Shown: positions 7,103 to 13,926 of the stretch, piece by piece
Layout: each line of letters opens with the position of its first letter
How positions within the stretch are numbered: position 1 is the first letter of the stretch
DNA from: Planctomycetaceae bacterium
GTDB lineage: Bacteria; Planctomycetota; Planctomycetia; Pirellulales; UBA1268
DNA length: 13,997 nt
Direction: 5' to 3'
Assembly: GCA_947453875.1 (NCBI GenBank)
Contig: CANGIH010000015.1
Span: 1-13,997, forward strand
The notes under the pieces: generated by a model
Told to the model about the DNA's origin: nothing
What the model saw: only the letters and a program-made list of their open reading frames with translations
Database searches by the model: none
Position numbers and translations under genes: made by a program

Positions 7103-7990
7103 CTCCGTCAGTCTCCCTCGCAAGGGGCCCTCCCTCGGCACGCGACGGCGGGCCGGGATGGATCGGCCACCCCCACCGCCCGGATCGGCGCCGTGCAGTA
7201 CCTCAACACGAAGCCGCTTGTCCACCGGCTCGGCGGCCCCGGGATCGCCGTCGAATACGACCTGCCGAGCCGCCTCGCCGACAGCCTCGCCGCCGGCCGG
7301 CTCGACGTCGCCCTCATCCCGTCGATCGAATTCTTCCGTGGCCATGCCTACCGGCTGGTTTCCGACGCCTGCATCGGCTGCCGCGGCCCGGTGATGAGCG
7401 TGAAGCTCTTCTTCCGCACCCGGCCCGACCGGGTGGAGCATCTGGCCGTCGACGAGGGCTCGAGGACAAGCGTCGCCCTCGCCCGACTCCTCCTCGCCGA
7501 ACGGTGCGGAGTCGCGCCGCGCGTGGAGGTGCTCCCCCTCGGCGACGATATCTCCGACACCGCGGCCGATGCGGTGCTCCTCATCGGCGATAGGGCCATC
7601 GGTTCCCCGCGAGGTGCGTTCCAACTGGTGTGGGATCTGGGCGACGAGTGGTGCCGGTGGACAGGCCTGCCGTTCGTGTTCGCCGTCTGGGCGGCCCGTA
7701 GGGACGTGCCCGAAGCGACACTCCGCCACCTCGAACCGCTCCTGGCCGCCGCCCGTGATTCCGGCAAGGCCAACCTGGCGTCCATCGCCGCGGCGGAAGC
7801 CAAGGGGCATGGGCTGACGGTGCCGCAGTGCCTTTCCTACCTCCGCGACAACCTCCACTACGATCTGGGGTTGAGGGAAAAGGCCGCCTTGGCGCTGTTC
7901 CACGATCGTGCCTCGGCCCTCTCGCTCGCCCCGCGGGGCATCGACCTCGCAAAAGCCCTCGCCCTTCCCGGGGCGCCGATGGCAGAATGA
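7070..7990 (+). CDS. mqnA: Chorismate dehydratase, futalosine menaquinone pathway
   Basis: A 306-residue protein of the MqnA family, which converts chorismate to 3-[(1-carboxyvinyl)oxy]benzoate, the entry step of futalosine-dependent menaquinone synthesis; the fold is that of a periplasmic-binding protein but it acts in the cytosol. Family sequence starts at residue 38 (RIGAVQYLNTKPLVHRL), followed by LPSRLADSLAAGRLDVALIPSIEFFRG, CRGPVMSVKLFFRT, LAVDEGSRTSVALARLLL and a C-terminal helical region. Residues 1-37 are a low-complexity extension. ATG 7070 is the only possible start: the upstream frame has no ATG or GTG before a TGA at 6989, and no start codon lies between 7070 and the core. No Shine-Dalgarno is visible and the start lies inside inverted repeats. 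The stop overlaps mqnC by ATGA. Confidence 0.9.
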   Translation: MVDHVAARDHVLRQSPSQGALPRHATAGRDGSATPTARIGAVQYLNTKPLVHRLGGPGIAVEYDLPSRLADSLAAGRLDVALIPSIEFFRGHAYRLVSDACIGCRGPVMSVKLFFRTRPDRVEHLAVDEGSRTSVALARLLLAERCGVAPRVEVLPLGDDISDTAADAVLLIGDRAIGSPRGAFQLVWDLGDEWCRWTGLPFVFAVWAARRDVPEATLRHLEPLLAAARDSGKANLASIAAAEAKGHGLTVPQCLSYLRDNLHYDLGLREKAALALFHDRASALSLAPRGIDLAKALALPGAPMAE

Positions 7991-9228
7991 TTCACTCCCG
8001 AACCCCAGACGCACTCCTTGACCACGCTGACATGAATCCAAGCATCGACCGCATCCTCGCCGACACGGTGGCCGGCCGCCGGCTCTCAGGCGCCGACGCC
8101 GTCACGCTGCTTGCGTCGCCAAACCTCCCCGCCATCGGCCGGGCGGCGAACGAGGTCACCTCGCGGCTCCATCCGGAGCCCTGGCGCACCTACAACATCG
8201 ACCGCAACATCAACTACACGAACGTCTGCACGGCGGTGTGCGACTTCTGCGCCTTCTATCGGCCGCCGAAGCATGCTGAGGGATATGTCCTCGACCGCGA
8301 GGTGCTGATGCACAAGATCGAGGAGATGGTCTCGGTCGGGGGCGATCAGATCCTCCTCCAAGGGGGTCTCCATCCGACGTTGACGCTCGAGTGGTATGAG
8401 GAGCTGCTCCGCGACATCAAGGCCCGCTTCCCGCAGGTCAACGTCCACGGCTTCTCGCCGCCGGAGATCCATCACTTCACGAAGGTCTCCAAGCGCCCCC
8501 TCCGGGAGGTGCTCGATCGCCTCGCACGCGCCGGCCTGGGCTCGCTCCCCGGCGGCGGCGGCGAGATCCTCGTCGACCGGGTGCGGCAGGAGATCACCCG
8601 TGGGAAGGTGCTCACCGACGACTGGCTCGATGTCCATCGCCAGTGGCACGCCCTCGGGGGGAGAAGCACCGCGACGATGATGTTCGGGCATGTCGAGACG
8701 CTCGCTGAGCGGGTCGAGCACCTCGAGCGGATCCGCGACCTCCAGGACGAGACTGGCGGCTTCACCGCCTTCATCTGCTGGTCGTTCCAGCCCGACCACA
8801 CCGAAATGGCCCACATTCCCCCGGCCGGTCCTTTCGACTATCTGCGCACACAGGCCGTCGCCCGGCTCTACCTCGACAATGTCCCCAACATCCAGTCGAG
8901 CTGGGTGACCCAAGGAAGGGAGATCGGCCAACTCGCCCTTCTCTTCGGGGCCAACGACATGGGGAGCCTGATGCTCGAGGAGAACGTCGTCAGCGCCGCC
9001 GGCACCGTCCACCATCTGACGCTCGCTGAGATGCGTTCGGCGATCTCGGAACTCGGCTGGATCCCGCGCCGACGCAACGTCTTCTACGAACTGTTCGAAG
9101 ACGGCGACGACGGTGCTCTCGAGGCGGTGCGTCCCGCCGCAGCGGTCTCGTGCGGGCCGGCGGGCTGTGTGACGGCAGGCCCAGCCCTCTTTCAGCCGAG
9201 TCTGGTGCCTGCTGCGGCGAAGTCGTGA
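7987..9228 (+). CDS. mqnC: Cyclic dehypoxanthinyl futalosine synthase (radical SAM)
   Basis: A 413-residue radical-SAM enzyme that cyclises dehypoxanthine futalosine in the futalosine menaquinone pathway. The cluster motif CTAVCDFC gives Cys81, Cys85 and Cys88 in the C-x3-C-x2-C form. NINYTNVC, GGDQILLQGGLHP, NVHGFSPPEIHHF, GLGSLPGGGGEILVD, TATMMFGHVET and NDMGSLMLEENVVSAAG are characteristic of MqnC and its relative MqnE. QGG and the position after mqnA favour MqnC. ATG 7987 overlaps the mqnA stop (ATGA) and is preferred; ATG 8032, 15 codons later, would give 398 residues and starts closer to the conserved core (MNPSIDRILADTVAGRRLS). The tail after about residue 378 (VRPAAAVSCGPAGCV) is an Ala/Pro-rich extension with two extra Cys. 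Confidence 0.93.
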   Translation: MIHSRTPDALLDHADMNPSIDRILADTVAGRRLSGADAVTLLASPNLPAIGRAANEVTSRLHPEPWRTYNIDRNINYTNVCTAVCDFCAFYRPPKHAEGYVLDREVLMHKIEEMVSVGGDQILLQGGLHPTLTLEWYEELLRDIKARFPQVNVHGFSPPEIHHFTKVSKRPLREVLDRLARAGLGSLPGGGGEILVDRVRQEITRGKVLTDDWLDVHRQWHALGGRSTATMMFGHVETLAERVEHLERIRDLQDETGGFTAFICWSFQPDHTEMAHIPPAGPFDYLRTQAVARLYLDNVPNIQSSWVTQGREIGQLALLFGANDMGSLMLEENVVSAAGTVHHLTLAEMRSAISELGWIPRRRNVFYELFEDGDDGALEAVRPAAAVSCGPAGCVTAGPALFQPSLVPAAAKS

Positions 9229-10484
9229 GCAGCGCGGCAGCGATGCACCTCCGGGCCCGCTGGCTCGTGCCCGTCGGTCGGCCGCCGATCGAGCATGGCT
9301 GGCTGCGGATTGAGCATGGGCGGATCGCGGCGATCGGCCAGCAGCGCACCCCGGCAGACTTGAACGGTTGCCGACCGGTTGATCTTGGCGATGCGATCCT
9401 CTGCCCCGGTCTGGTCAACGCCCATACCCACCTCGAGTTCTCCGATCTGGAGCAACCGCTCGATGCCGAGGGGGGACTCCCCGGTTGGATCGCCCGCGTC
9501 GTCGCGATCCGCCGGGCCAGGCCAACAGACGCCGAGGGAGCGAGGCTTACAAGCAGCCTCCGTGCCGGCCTTACCGAGAGCCTTGGGCATGGCGTGACGA
9601 CGATAGGCGATATCGCCACCGGGATCCCGCCGGAGGGCTATCCGCCGATTGGCCCGAGGGTGCGCGTCTACCGCGAGGCACTCGGGCTGTCATTCCGTGG
9701 CCAGAGCCCTCCCGCGGCGGTGACGCGTGATCTCGATCGCCTCGGGTCAGCCGGGGGGATCTCGCCCCACGCGCCGTACACGGTCTCATCGCGGCTCGGT
9801 CGGGTGCTCCTCGACGACGCCCGGCGTCGCGACCTTCCGGTGACGATGCACCTAGCGGAGAGCCTGGCGGAACTCGCCTTCGTGACCGGCAGCGGCGGCG
9901 CGCTTCGCGACCTGCTCGCCGCGCTTGGTGCCTGGCCGGCCGACCGGCCAGCCCCGGTGCTTCCACCGTCGGAGTGGATCGCCAGGCTCGCCCGCAGCCG
10001 ACGGGGGAGCGTCGTCCATGGGACATTCCTCGGCGAGCCCCCCGACAGCAGCGCGAATGAACGCCTCGCCCGCCACCGTGACCGCCTCGGGCTCGTCGTC
10101 TGCCCGCGAACGACGCGGCTCCTCTCCGGGCGGCTTCCGCCGGTGGAGCGGTTCCTCGCGGCGGGGCTCCGCGTGGCGATCGGCACCGACAGCCGGGCAT
10201 CGAACCCCGATCTTTCGGTCCTCGCCGAGGCGAGGGAACTCGTCGGCAGCGGGATCGTGTCGCCGGGAGCGGCCCTCGCGATGATGACGCGCGACGCGGC
10301 CTGGGCCCTGGCCTACGAACACAGGGCCGGATCGATCGCCGTCGGCCGGCCGGCCGATCTGGTCGTGCTTGGTCCCTCGGGCCCGTTCAGCGATCCCCTC
10401 GACGCGATCCTCCGCCCCGATACCCGCGTCTTGGCCACCCTCCGCCAGGGAAGGGTGCTCCACGGCAGCCTCGCCGCCGGGTGA
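9225..10484 (+). CDS. Amidohydrolase, probable aminodeoxyfutalosine deaminase
   Basis: A 419-residue metal-dependent amidohydrolase of the ATZ/TRZ-like deaminase group. The metal and catalytic set is complete: HTHLEF (His67, His69), SPHAPYTVS (His182), MHLAES (His209, Glu212), VHGTF (His265) and GTDSRASN (Asp322), plus CPRTTRLL (293-300). The NAHTHLEFS and CPR-(S/T)-(N/T) pattern resembles the MqnX-type aminodeoxyfutalosine deaminases known from epsilonproteobacteria and some other bacteria, which turn 6-amino-6-deoxyfutalosine into futalosine. Directly following mqnA and mqnC supports this, but substrate specificity in this superfamily is hard to read from sequence, so a gene symbol is withheld. 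The start GTG 9225 overlaps the mqnC stop (GTGA); ATG 9243, six codons later, is the alternative (413 residues) and starts right at the fold (MHLRARWLVP). Confidence 0.8.
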   Translation: MSSAAAMHLRARWLVPVGRPPIEHGWLRIEHGRIAAIGQQRTPADLNGCRPVDLGDAILCPGLVNAHTHLEFSDLEQPLDAEGGLPGWIARVVAIRRARPTDAEGARLTSSLRAGLTESLGHGVTTIGDIATGIPPEGYPPIGPRVRVYREALGLSFRGQSPPAAVTRDLDRLGSAGGISPHAPYTVSSRLGRVLLDDARRRDLPVTMHLAESLAELAFVTGSGGALRDLLAALGAWPADRPAPVLPPSEWIARLARSRRGSVVHGTFLGEPPDSSANERLARHRDRLGLVVCPRTTRLLSGRLPPVERFLAAGLRVAIGTDSRASNPDLSVLAEARELVGSGIVSPGAALAMMTRDAAWALAYEHRAGSIAVGRPADLVVLGPSGPFSDPLDAILRPDTRVLATLRQGRVLHGSLAAG

Positions 10485-10501
10485 GTGCCGACGCCCCCGC
10501 G

Positions 10502-11365
10502 TCACAGCCGGCAGTTGGCGATCCGGGTCTCGATGATCGCCGAGGCGCCAATCGACTCGAGGCGTTCCATGATCGCATGCACCTCGCCGCGCCGGACCAT
10601 CGCCCGCACGGCACACCAGCCCGGATCCTCAAGCGCGCTGACCGTCGGCGAGTTGAATCCGGGCGTGATCGCCTCCGCCTCCGGCAGTCTGCTGCGCGGG
10701 ATGTTGTATTCGAGGAGCGAATAGGTGCGGGCGATCACGATCCCCTCGAGCCGCCGCACGATCCGGTCGGCGGTCGCGGAATCATGGAACGAGCGGTTCT
10801 GCACGAGAATCGTCTCGTAGCGGCCGATCTCGGCGATCACCCGCAGCCGATTGGCGGCCAGCGTGCTGCCGGTCTCGACCAGATCGACGATCGCGTCGGC
10901 GACGCCGAGTTGGATCATCACCTCGACACTCCCCGACAGGGGCACGAAGTGAGCCTCGGCACCACGCTCGGCGAGCCATTCCCGCGTGATCCGCGGAAAA
11001 CTGGTGGCAATTCGCTTTCCATGGAGATCGGAGGCCGTGGCGATTCTGGAGTCTTCCGCGACACACAGGGCCAAGCGGCACGACCCGATGCCGAGGTCGA
11101 GACGGTGGACCAGATCGGCACCGCTCTCGGCGACGAGATCGGCACCGGTGACGCCGAGGTCGATCGCCCCTTCCGCTGCCAGAACGGGGATGTCGTCGGT
11201 GCGGAGGAAGATCACCTCGACAGGCATGTCGCGGCAGCGGGCGAACAGGCTCCGCTCGGAGCGCCGGAAATTGAGCCCCGCTTCGGCGAGGAGCTGCGCG
11301 GAAATCTCGGCCAGTCGCCCCTTGCTGGGGAGACCGAGGCGGAGGAGGCGGGGGGAGTCACTCAC
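10502..11365 (-). CDS. hisG: ATP phosphoribosyltransferase, long form
   Basis: A 287-residue enzyme that condenses ATP with PRPP in the first, feedback-controlled step of histidine synthesis. The N-terminus reads RLGLPSKGRLAE (9-20), followed by AAEGAIDLGVTGADLV and GSCRLALCV; the PRPP-binding loop DAIVDLVETGSTLAANRL is at 157-174. Residues from about 210 to the end (ARTYSLLEYNIPRSRL, PGFNSPTVSALEDPGWCAVRAMV) form the extra regulatory ACT-like domain of the long HisG type, which works as a hexamer without HisZ and is inhibited by histidine. The frame is open upstream, but GTG 11365 is chosen because it overlaps the hisE stop (GTGA, 11362-11365) and gives the family N-terminus. The stop lies 18 bases from the convergent amidohydrolase stop. 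Confidence 0.93.
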   Translation of the reverse strand: MSDSPRLLRLGLPSKGRLAEISAQLLAEAGLNFRRSERSLFARCRDMPVEVIFLRTDDIPVLAAEGAIDLGVTGADLVAESGADLVHRLDLGIGSCRLALCVAEDSRIATASDLHGKRIATSFPRITREWLAERGAEAHFVPLSGSVEVMIQLGVADAIVDLVETGSTLAANRLRVIAEIGRYETILVQNRSFHDSATADRIVRRLEGIVIARTYSLLEYNIPRSRLPEAEAITPGFNSPTVSALEDPGWCAVRAMVRRGEVHAIMERLESIGASAIIETRIANCRL

Positions 11366-11715
11366 GATGCATCTCCGGTCGATGGGGCGCGCGATCCGCG
11401 GGAAGCCTTTTCCTCGAGGCCGGAGGTGCCAAAGCGGCGATCGAGTTCGTCCTCCACGGCGGCGAGCGTCAGTCCCCGGCAGGCCAACAGGGTCAGGGCG
11501 TGGTAGAGCAGGTCGGCACACTCGGCGATCACCCGGTCATCGGTTTCTGCGACACCTGCCATGGCCAGTTCCCCGGCTTCCTCGACAACCTTGCCGCCGA
11601 TCTTGTTGGCGCCGGCGTGAAGGAGCTTCGCGGTGTAGGAGCGGTCGATCGGTTCGCCCCGACGGGATACGATCACCCGCTCGAGGTTCACAAGCGTTTC
11701 ACCCGGTCGACGCAT
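11362..11715 (-). CDS. hisE: Phosphoribosyl-ATP pyrophosphatase
   Basis: A 117-residue all-helical MazG-like pyrophosphatase that hydrolyses phosphoribosyl-ATP to phosphoribosyl-AMP, the second histidine step. Family sequence: SYTAKLLHAGANKIGGKVVEEAGELAMA (26-53) with metal-binding Glu45, Glu46 and Glu49, then Glu65 and Asp68 in AECADLLYHALTLL, and RGLTLAAVEDELDRR (80-94). It stands alone rather than being fused to HisI. The tail after about residue 97 is a variable, charged extension. A GGGAG at 11722-11726 sits six bases before the ATG, a fair ribosome site. It is the first gene of a hisE-hisG pair, and its start codon is only three bases from that of miaA on the other strand. Confidence 0.9.
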   Translation of the reverse strand: MRRPGETLVNLERVIVSRRGEPIDRSYTAKLLHAGANKIGGKVVEEAGELAMAGVAETDDRVIAECADLLYHALTLLACRGLTLAAVEDELDRRFGTSGLEEKASRGSRAPSTGDAS

Positions 11716-11718
11716 CCG

Positions 11719-12681
11719 ATGGCTCCCGACGCTCCCGATTCCGACGGCTCCCCCGACGACGGGGAACGGCTGTCCCCAACTCTAGCATGCCGCCGGAGGC
11801 CCACGTCCCGCCCTGATCTCGGCGACGATTGCTGGTTTCTGGCCGGCCCCACGGCCGCCGGAAAGACCTCGCTCGGGGTGCGGATGGCCGGGCGGCTCGG
11901 GGCGGAGATCATCAGTGTCGACTCGATGGCCGTCTACCGGGGGCTCGACATCGGAACGGCCAAACCGTCCCCCTCCGACCGGGCCCGCGTCCCCCACCAC
12001 CTCATCGACGTCGTCGAGCCGGCCACCCCCTTCAACGTCGCCCTCTGGCTCGACGGTGTCGCGGCCGCCCTCGACGACATCCGTGGCCGCGGCCGGCAAA
12101 TCCTCTTCGTTGGCGGCACCCCGCTCTATCTCCGTGCCCTCCGCGACGGCTTGGCCGACGTTCCCGGCGAAGACCCCAGGCTCCGCGAGCAACTCCGCAG
12201 GGAGGCGGAGGCCGGGGGCACGGCGGCGCTGCACCGGCGGCTGGCCGAAGTCGATCCCCCCGCCGCCGCCCGTATCCACCCCAACGACGCCAAGCGGATC
12301 ATCCGGGCTCTCGAGGTGGCGGCGACCGCGTCCAGAACCCTTTCGGCATCGTTTGCACCGGCTCCCCATCCGGTGTTCAGTCACCAGATGATGATCGTCG
12401 ATCTGCCACGGGCGCTGCTCCGCGACCGCATCGACCGACGCGTCGAGGCGATGTTCGCCGCCGGCCTCGTCGAGGAAACGCGGGCCGCACTCGCGCTACC
12501 TGGCGGCATCGGCCCGACGGCCGGACAGGCCACAGGCTATGCCGAAGCGATCGCGGTGATCGCCGGCCGGATGACGGTCAGCGAGGCGATCCGCCTCACC
12601 CAGCAGCGCACCAGGCAGTTGGCGAAGCGGCAGCTCACCTGGCTGCGGAGCTTTGCAGGCGCCGTCTGGGTCACGGCCTGA
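11719..12681 (+). CDS. miaA: tRNA dimethylallyltransferase
   Basis: A 320-residue enzyme that adds a dimethylallyl group to N6 of A37 in tRNAs reading codons that start with U. The P-loop GPTAAGKT is at 43-50, DSMAVYRGLDIGTAKPS at 69-84, PHHLIDVVEPATPFNV at 92-107, VGGTPLYLRALRDGL at 131-145, NDAKRIIRALEV at 189-200, TAGQATGYAEAI at 267-278 and TRQLAKRQLTWLRSF at 298-312. All fit MiaA; minor variants are Ala71 in DSMAVY (often Gln) and Pro135 in GGTPLYL (often Gly). Residues 1-36 are a disordered Asp/Pro/Arg-rich extension before the first strand. ATG 11719 is the only ATG or GTG between the overlap with hisE and the P-loop; no Shine-Dalgarno precedes it. Any promoter must lie inside the antisense hisE gene. 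Confidence 0.92.
   Translation: MAPDAPDSDGSPDDGERLSPTLACRRRPTSRPDLGDDCWFLAGPTAAGKTSLGVRMAGRLGAEIISVDSMAVYRGLDIGTAKPSPSDRARVPHHLIDVVEPATPFNVALWLDGVAAALDDIRGRGRQILFVGGTPLYLRALRDGLADVPGEDPRLREQLRREAEAGGTAALHRRLAEVDPPAAARIHPNDAKRIIRALEVAATASRTLSASFAPAPHPVFSHQMMIVDLPRALLRDRIDRRVEAMFAAGLVEETRAALALPGGIGPTAGQATGYAEAIAVIAGRMTVSEAIRLTQQRTRQLAKRQLTWLRSFAGAVWVTA
11722..11726 (-). promoter_or_regulatory. Shine-Dalgarno site of hisE, inside the miaA start region
   Basis: GGGAG on the minus strand, six bases upstream of hisE ATG 11715. The same bases follow directly after the miaA start codon (11719-11721) on the plus strand. The two translation start regions therefore physically overlap. Confidence 0.5.
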
Positions 12682-12712
12682 CGCGGCGGCAGCGGTCCGC
12701 CGGAAAGCCCGT

Positions 12713-12737
12713 CTGCTAGCAGGGGGCGTGCTAGCAC
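12713..12737. repeat. Twin perfect palindromes after miaA
   Basis: CTGCTAGCAG (12713-12722) and GTGCTAGCAC (12728-12737) are each perfect 10-base palindromes with a shared TGCTAGCA core, 15 bases from centre to centre. The two cores can also pair with each other as an 8-bp stem with a GGGGGCG loop. No T run follows, so this is not a classical terminator. They lie 32 bases after the miaA stop and could be a tandem operator or an RNA hairpin. Confidence 0.45.
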
Positions 12738-13153
12738 CGGATGTGGGTGCACGCCGGATTTGGAACCACAAAATCATCCGATTGCTTGCCCATCGGAATC
12801 GGGGCGGGCTACGTTCCCCCCGCCGCCCGTGACGGGTTGCCCATGGCGGGCAGCGTGACGGCGGCGACGGCTCGAACGACGGAACTGGCCCGGTCGTCCC
12901 AGGGGGGGCGGCCGGCCCGGAAGCCTGGATGGCTTCCGTCCGCCGCGAAGGGTCCTTCGGTCGAAGGCATCGGCGTTAGGGATGACGCTTGCAGAGCGTG
13001 GGACGGGAGGACGGCGGCCGTCTTCCCGGACGTCGAAGGTCTGGACTGGGACATTTCGTGGGCGGGCGGGAGGCTTGAAGGTGCGTCCGGGGGTCGATCC
13101 TCGACCACCCCGTCAAAGAGCCGGAGAGCAGGTCGGGAATCCGACGGTCTTCC
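12738..13153 (+). other. Hairpin-rich leader without a convincing gene
   Basis: No credible gene lies here on either strand; open frames are compositional and lack family-like sequence. It holds several perfect inverted repeats: GGCGGG/CCCGCC (12803-12808 with 12819-12824), CCCG/CGGG (12826-12836), CGGAAGCC/GGCTTCCG (12918-12938, five-base loop), alternating CGAAGG, CCTTCG, CGAAGG (12946-12951, 12954-12959, 12962-12967), and an 11-bp stem 13004-13014 with 13018-13028 (one G-U pair, three-base loop). I recognise no known riboswitch or tRNA. It may be a structured 5' leader or a small RNA; no promoter can be assigned with confidence. Confidence 0.4.
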
Positions 13154-13157
13154 GGAG
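13154..13157 (+). promoter_or_regulatory. Shine-Dalgarno site of the C26-like gene
   Basis: GGAG seven bases before ATG 13165. It supports this start over the longer open frame that begins at 12982, whose upstream part has no family-like sequence. Confidence 0.55.
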
Positions 13158-13164
13158 ACACGCA

Positions 13165-13911
13165 ATGGCAGCCAAGCCCCTCATCGGCATCAACACCGAC
13201 TACCGTTCGGCACGCAAGGAGCACGCAGCGCTCTCCTTCGTGGCCGCCGGATACTACGATGGAATCACCGCCGCCGGAGGCATTCCGGTGATTCTTCCGC
13301 CACTGGCCGACGAGGATGACGTCGTCAGGCTCCTCGATCTCCTCGACGGTGTGGTGATGGTGGGAGGCGCCGACCTCGATCCGCGGCGCGATGGCTGGAT
13401 GCCCCATCCCGCCGTACGACCGATGGATGCACGCCGCGAAGACTTCGACCGCATGCTGGCCAAGCACATCTGCCGCCGTCATATGCCGGTGCTGGCGATC
13501 GGGGCGGGGATGCAGCTGCTCAACATCACCGAGGGGGGCACCCTCTTCCTCCACATCCCCGAAGACCTTCCCAAGGCGATCCCCCACAAGGATCCCTGCG
13601 ACACCTCGCACCGCCACGCGCTCCTCGTCCAGGCGGGCACCGTCATGGAACGCGTCTACGGAGATGGCGAAATCCGGGTCAACAGCATGCACCACATGGC
13701 GATCGACGATCTCGCGGCGAGCTTCAGGATCGCCGCCCGTGCACCGGACGGCGTGATCGAGGCGATCGAGAGCCAGGTCGAGGGCTGGGTGGCGATCGGC
13801 ACGCAGTTCCACCCCGAGGCGGAGACCGCCTCCGCCCTCGACATGAAGATCTTCGAGGAGTTCGTGATTGGGATCACCGGCGAGGTGCCAGAAGTGCGGC
13901 TCGTCGCCTGA
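13165..13911 (+). CDS. Peptidase C26 / class I glutamine-amidotransferase-like protein lacking the catalytic Cys
   Basis: A 248-residue protein with the fold of gamma-glutamyl-gamma-aminobutyrate hydrolases (PuuD-like): KPLIGINTDYR (4-14), a GITAAGGIPVILPPL strand-loop, DGVVMVGGADLDPRR (60-74), the nucleophile-elbow region PVLAIGAGMQLLN (108-120), NSMHHMAI, APDGVIEAIE and GTQFHPEAE near the end. Active members use a Cys-His-Glu triad, with Cys in G-I-C-x-G-x-Q. Here that Cys is Gly113 (codon 13501-13503) while His216 and Glu218 remain. The only cysteines, Cys103 and Cys145, are not at the elbow. It is therefore unlikely to hydrolyse glutamine-type amides by the usual mechanism and may be a binding or scaffolding pseudoenzyme. 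ATG 13165 is preferred for its GGAG and for starting exactly at the family N-terminus. It follows a 483-base structured gap and appears to be transcribed alone. Confidence 0.88.
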   Translation: MAAKPLIGINTDYRSARKEHAALSFVAAGYYDGITAAGGIPVILPPLADEDDVVRLLDLLDGVVMVGGADLDPRRDGWMPHPAVRPMDARREDFDRMLAKHICRRHMPVLAIGAGMQLLNITEGGTLFLHIPEDLPKAIPHKDPCDTSHRHALLVQAGTVMERVYGDGEIRVNSMHHMAIDDLAASFRIAARAPDGVIEAIESQVEGWVAIGTQFHPEAETASALDMKIFEEFVIGITGEVPEVRLVA

Positions 13912-13926
13912 CGACGCTCCCGCCTG

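Noticed and set aside
6383..8041. A 552-residue leftward open frame spanning the end of the permease gene and mqnA.
   Set aside because: It crosses two identified genes and a terminator-like element on the opposite strand and its composition is arginine- and glycine-rich without family sequence.
12785..12814. Possible promoter TTGCCC-18-TACGTT before the C26-like gene.
   Set aside because: The -10 matches at only three of six positions; not better than chance in this composition.
12682..13164. tRNA or known riboswitch in the long gap.
   Set aside because: I found no T-loop GGTTCRA signature, no cloverleaf and no recognised riboswitch core on either strand.
12809..13165. A 118-residue leftward frame in the gap before the C26-like gene.
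   Set aside because: Ser/Pro/Arg-rich low-complexity translation, no ribosome site, and it lies over the inverted repeats; no sign of coding selection visible by eye.
12741..13319. A 192-residue rightward frame running from the gap into the C26-like gene.
   Set aside because: It overlaps the real gene in another frame and its translation has no recognisable domain.
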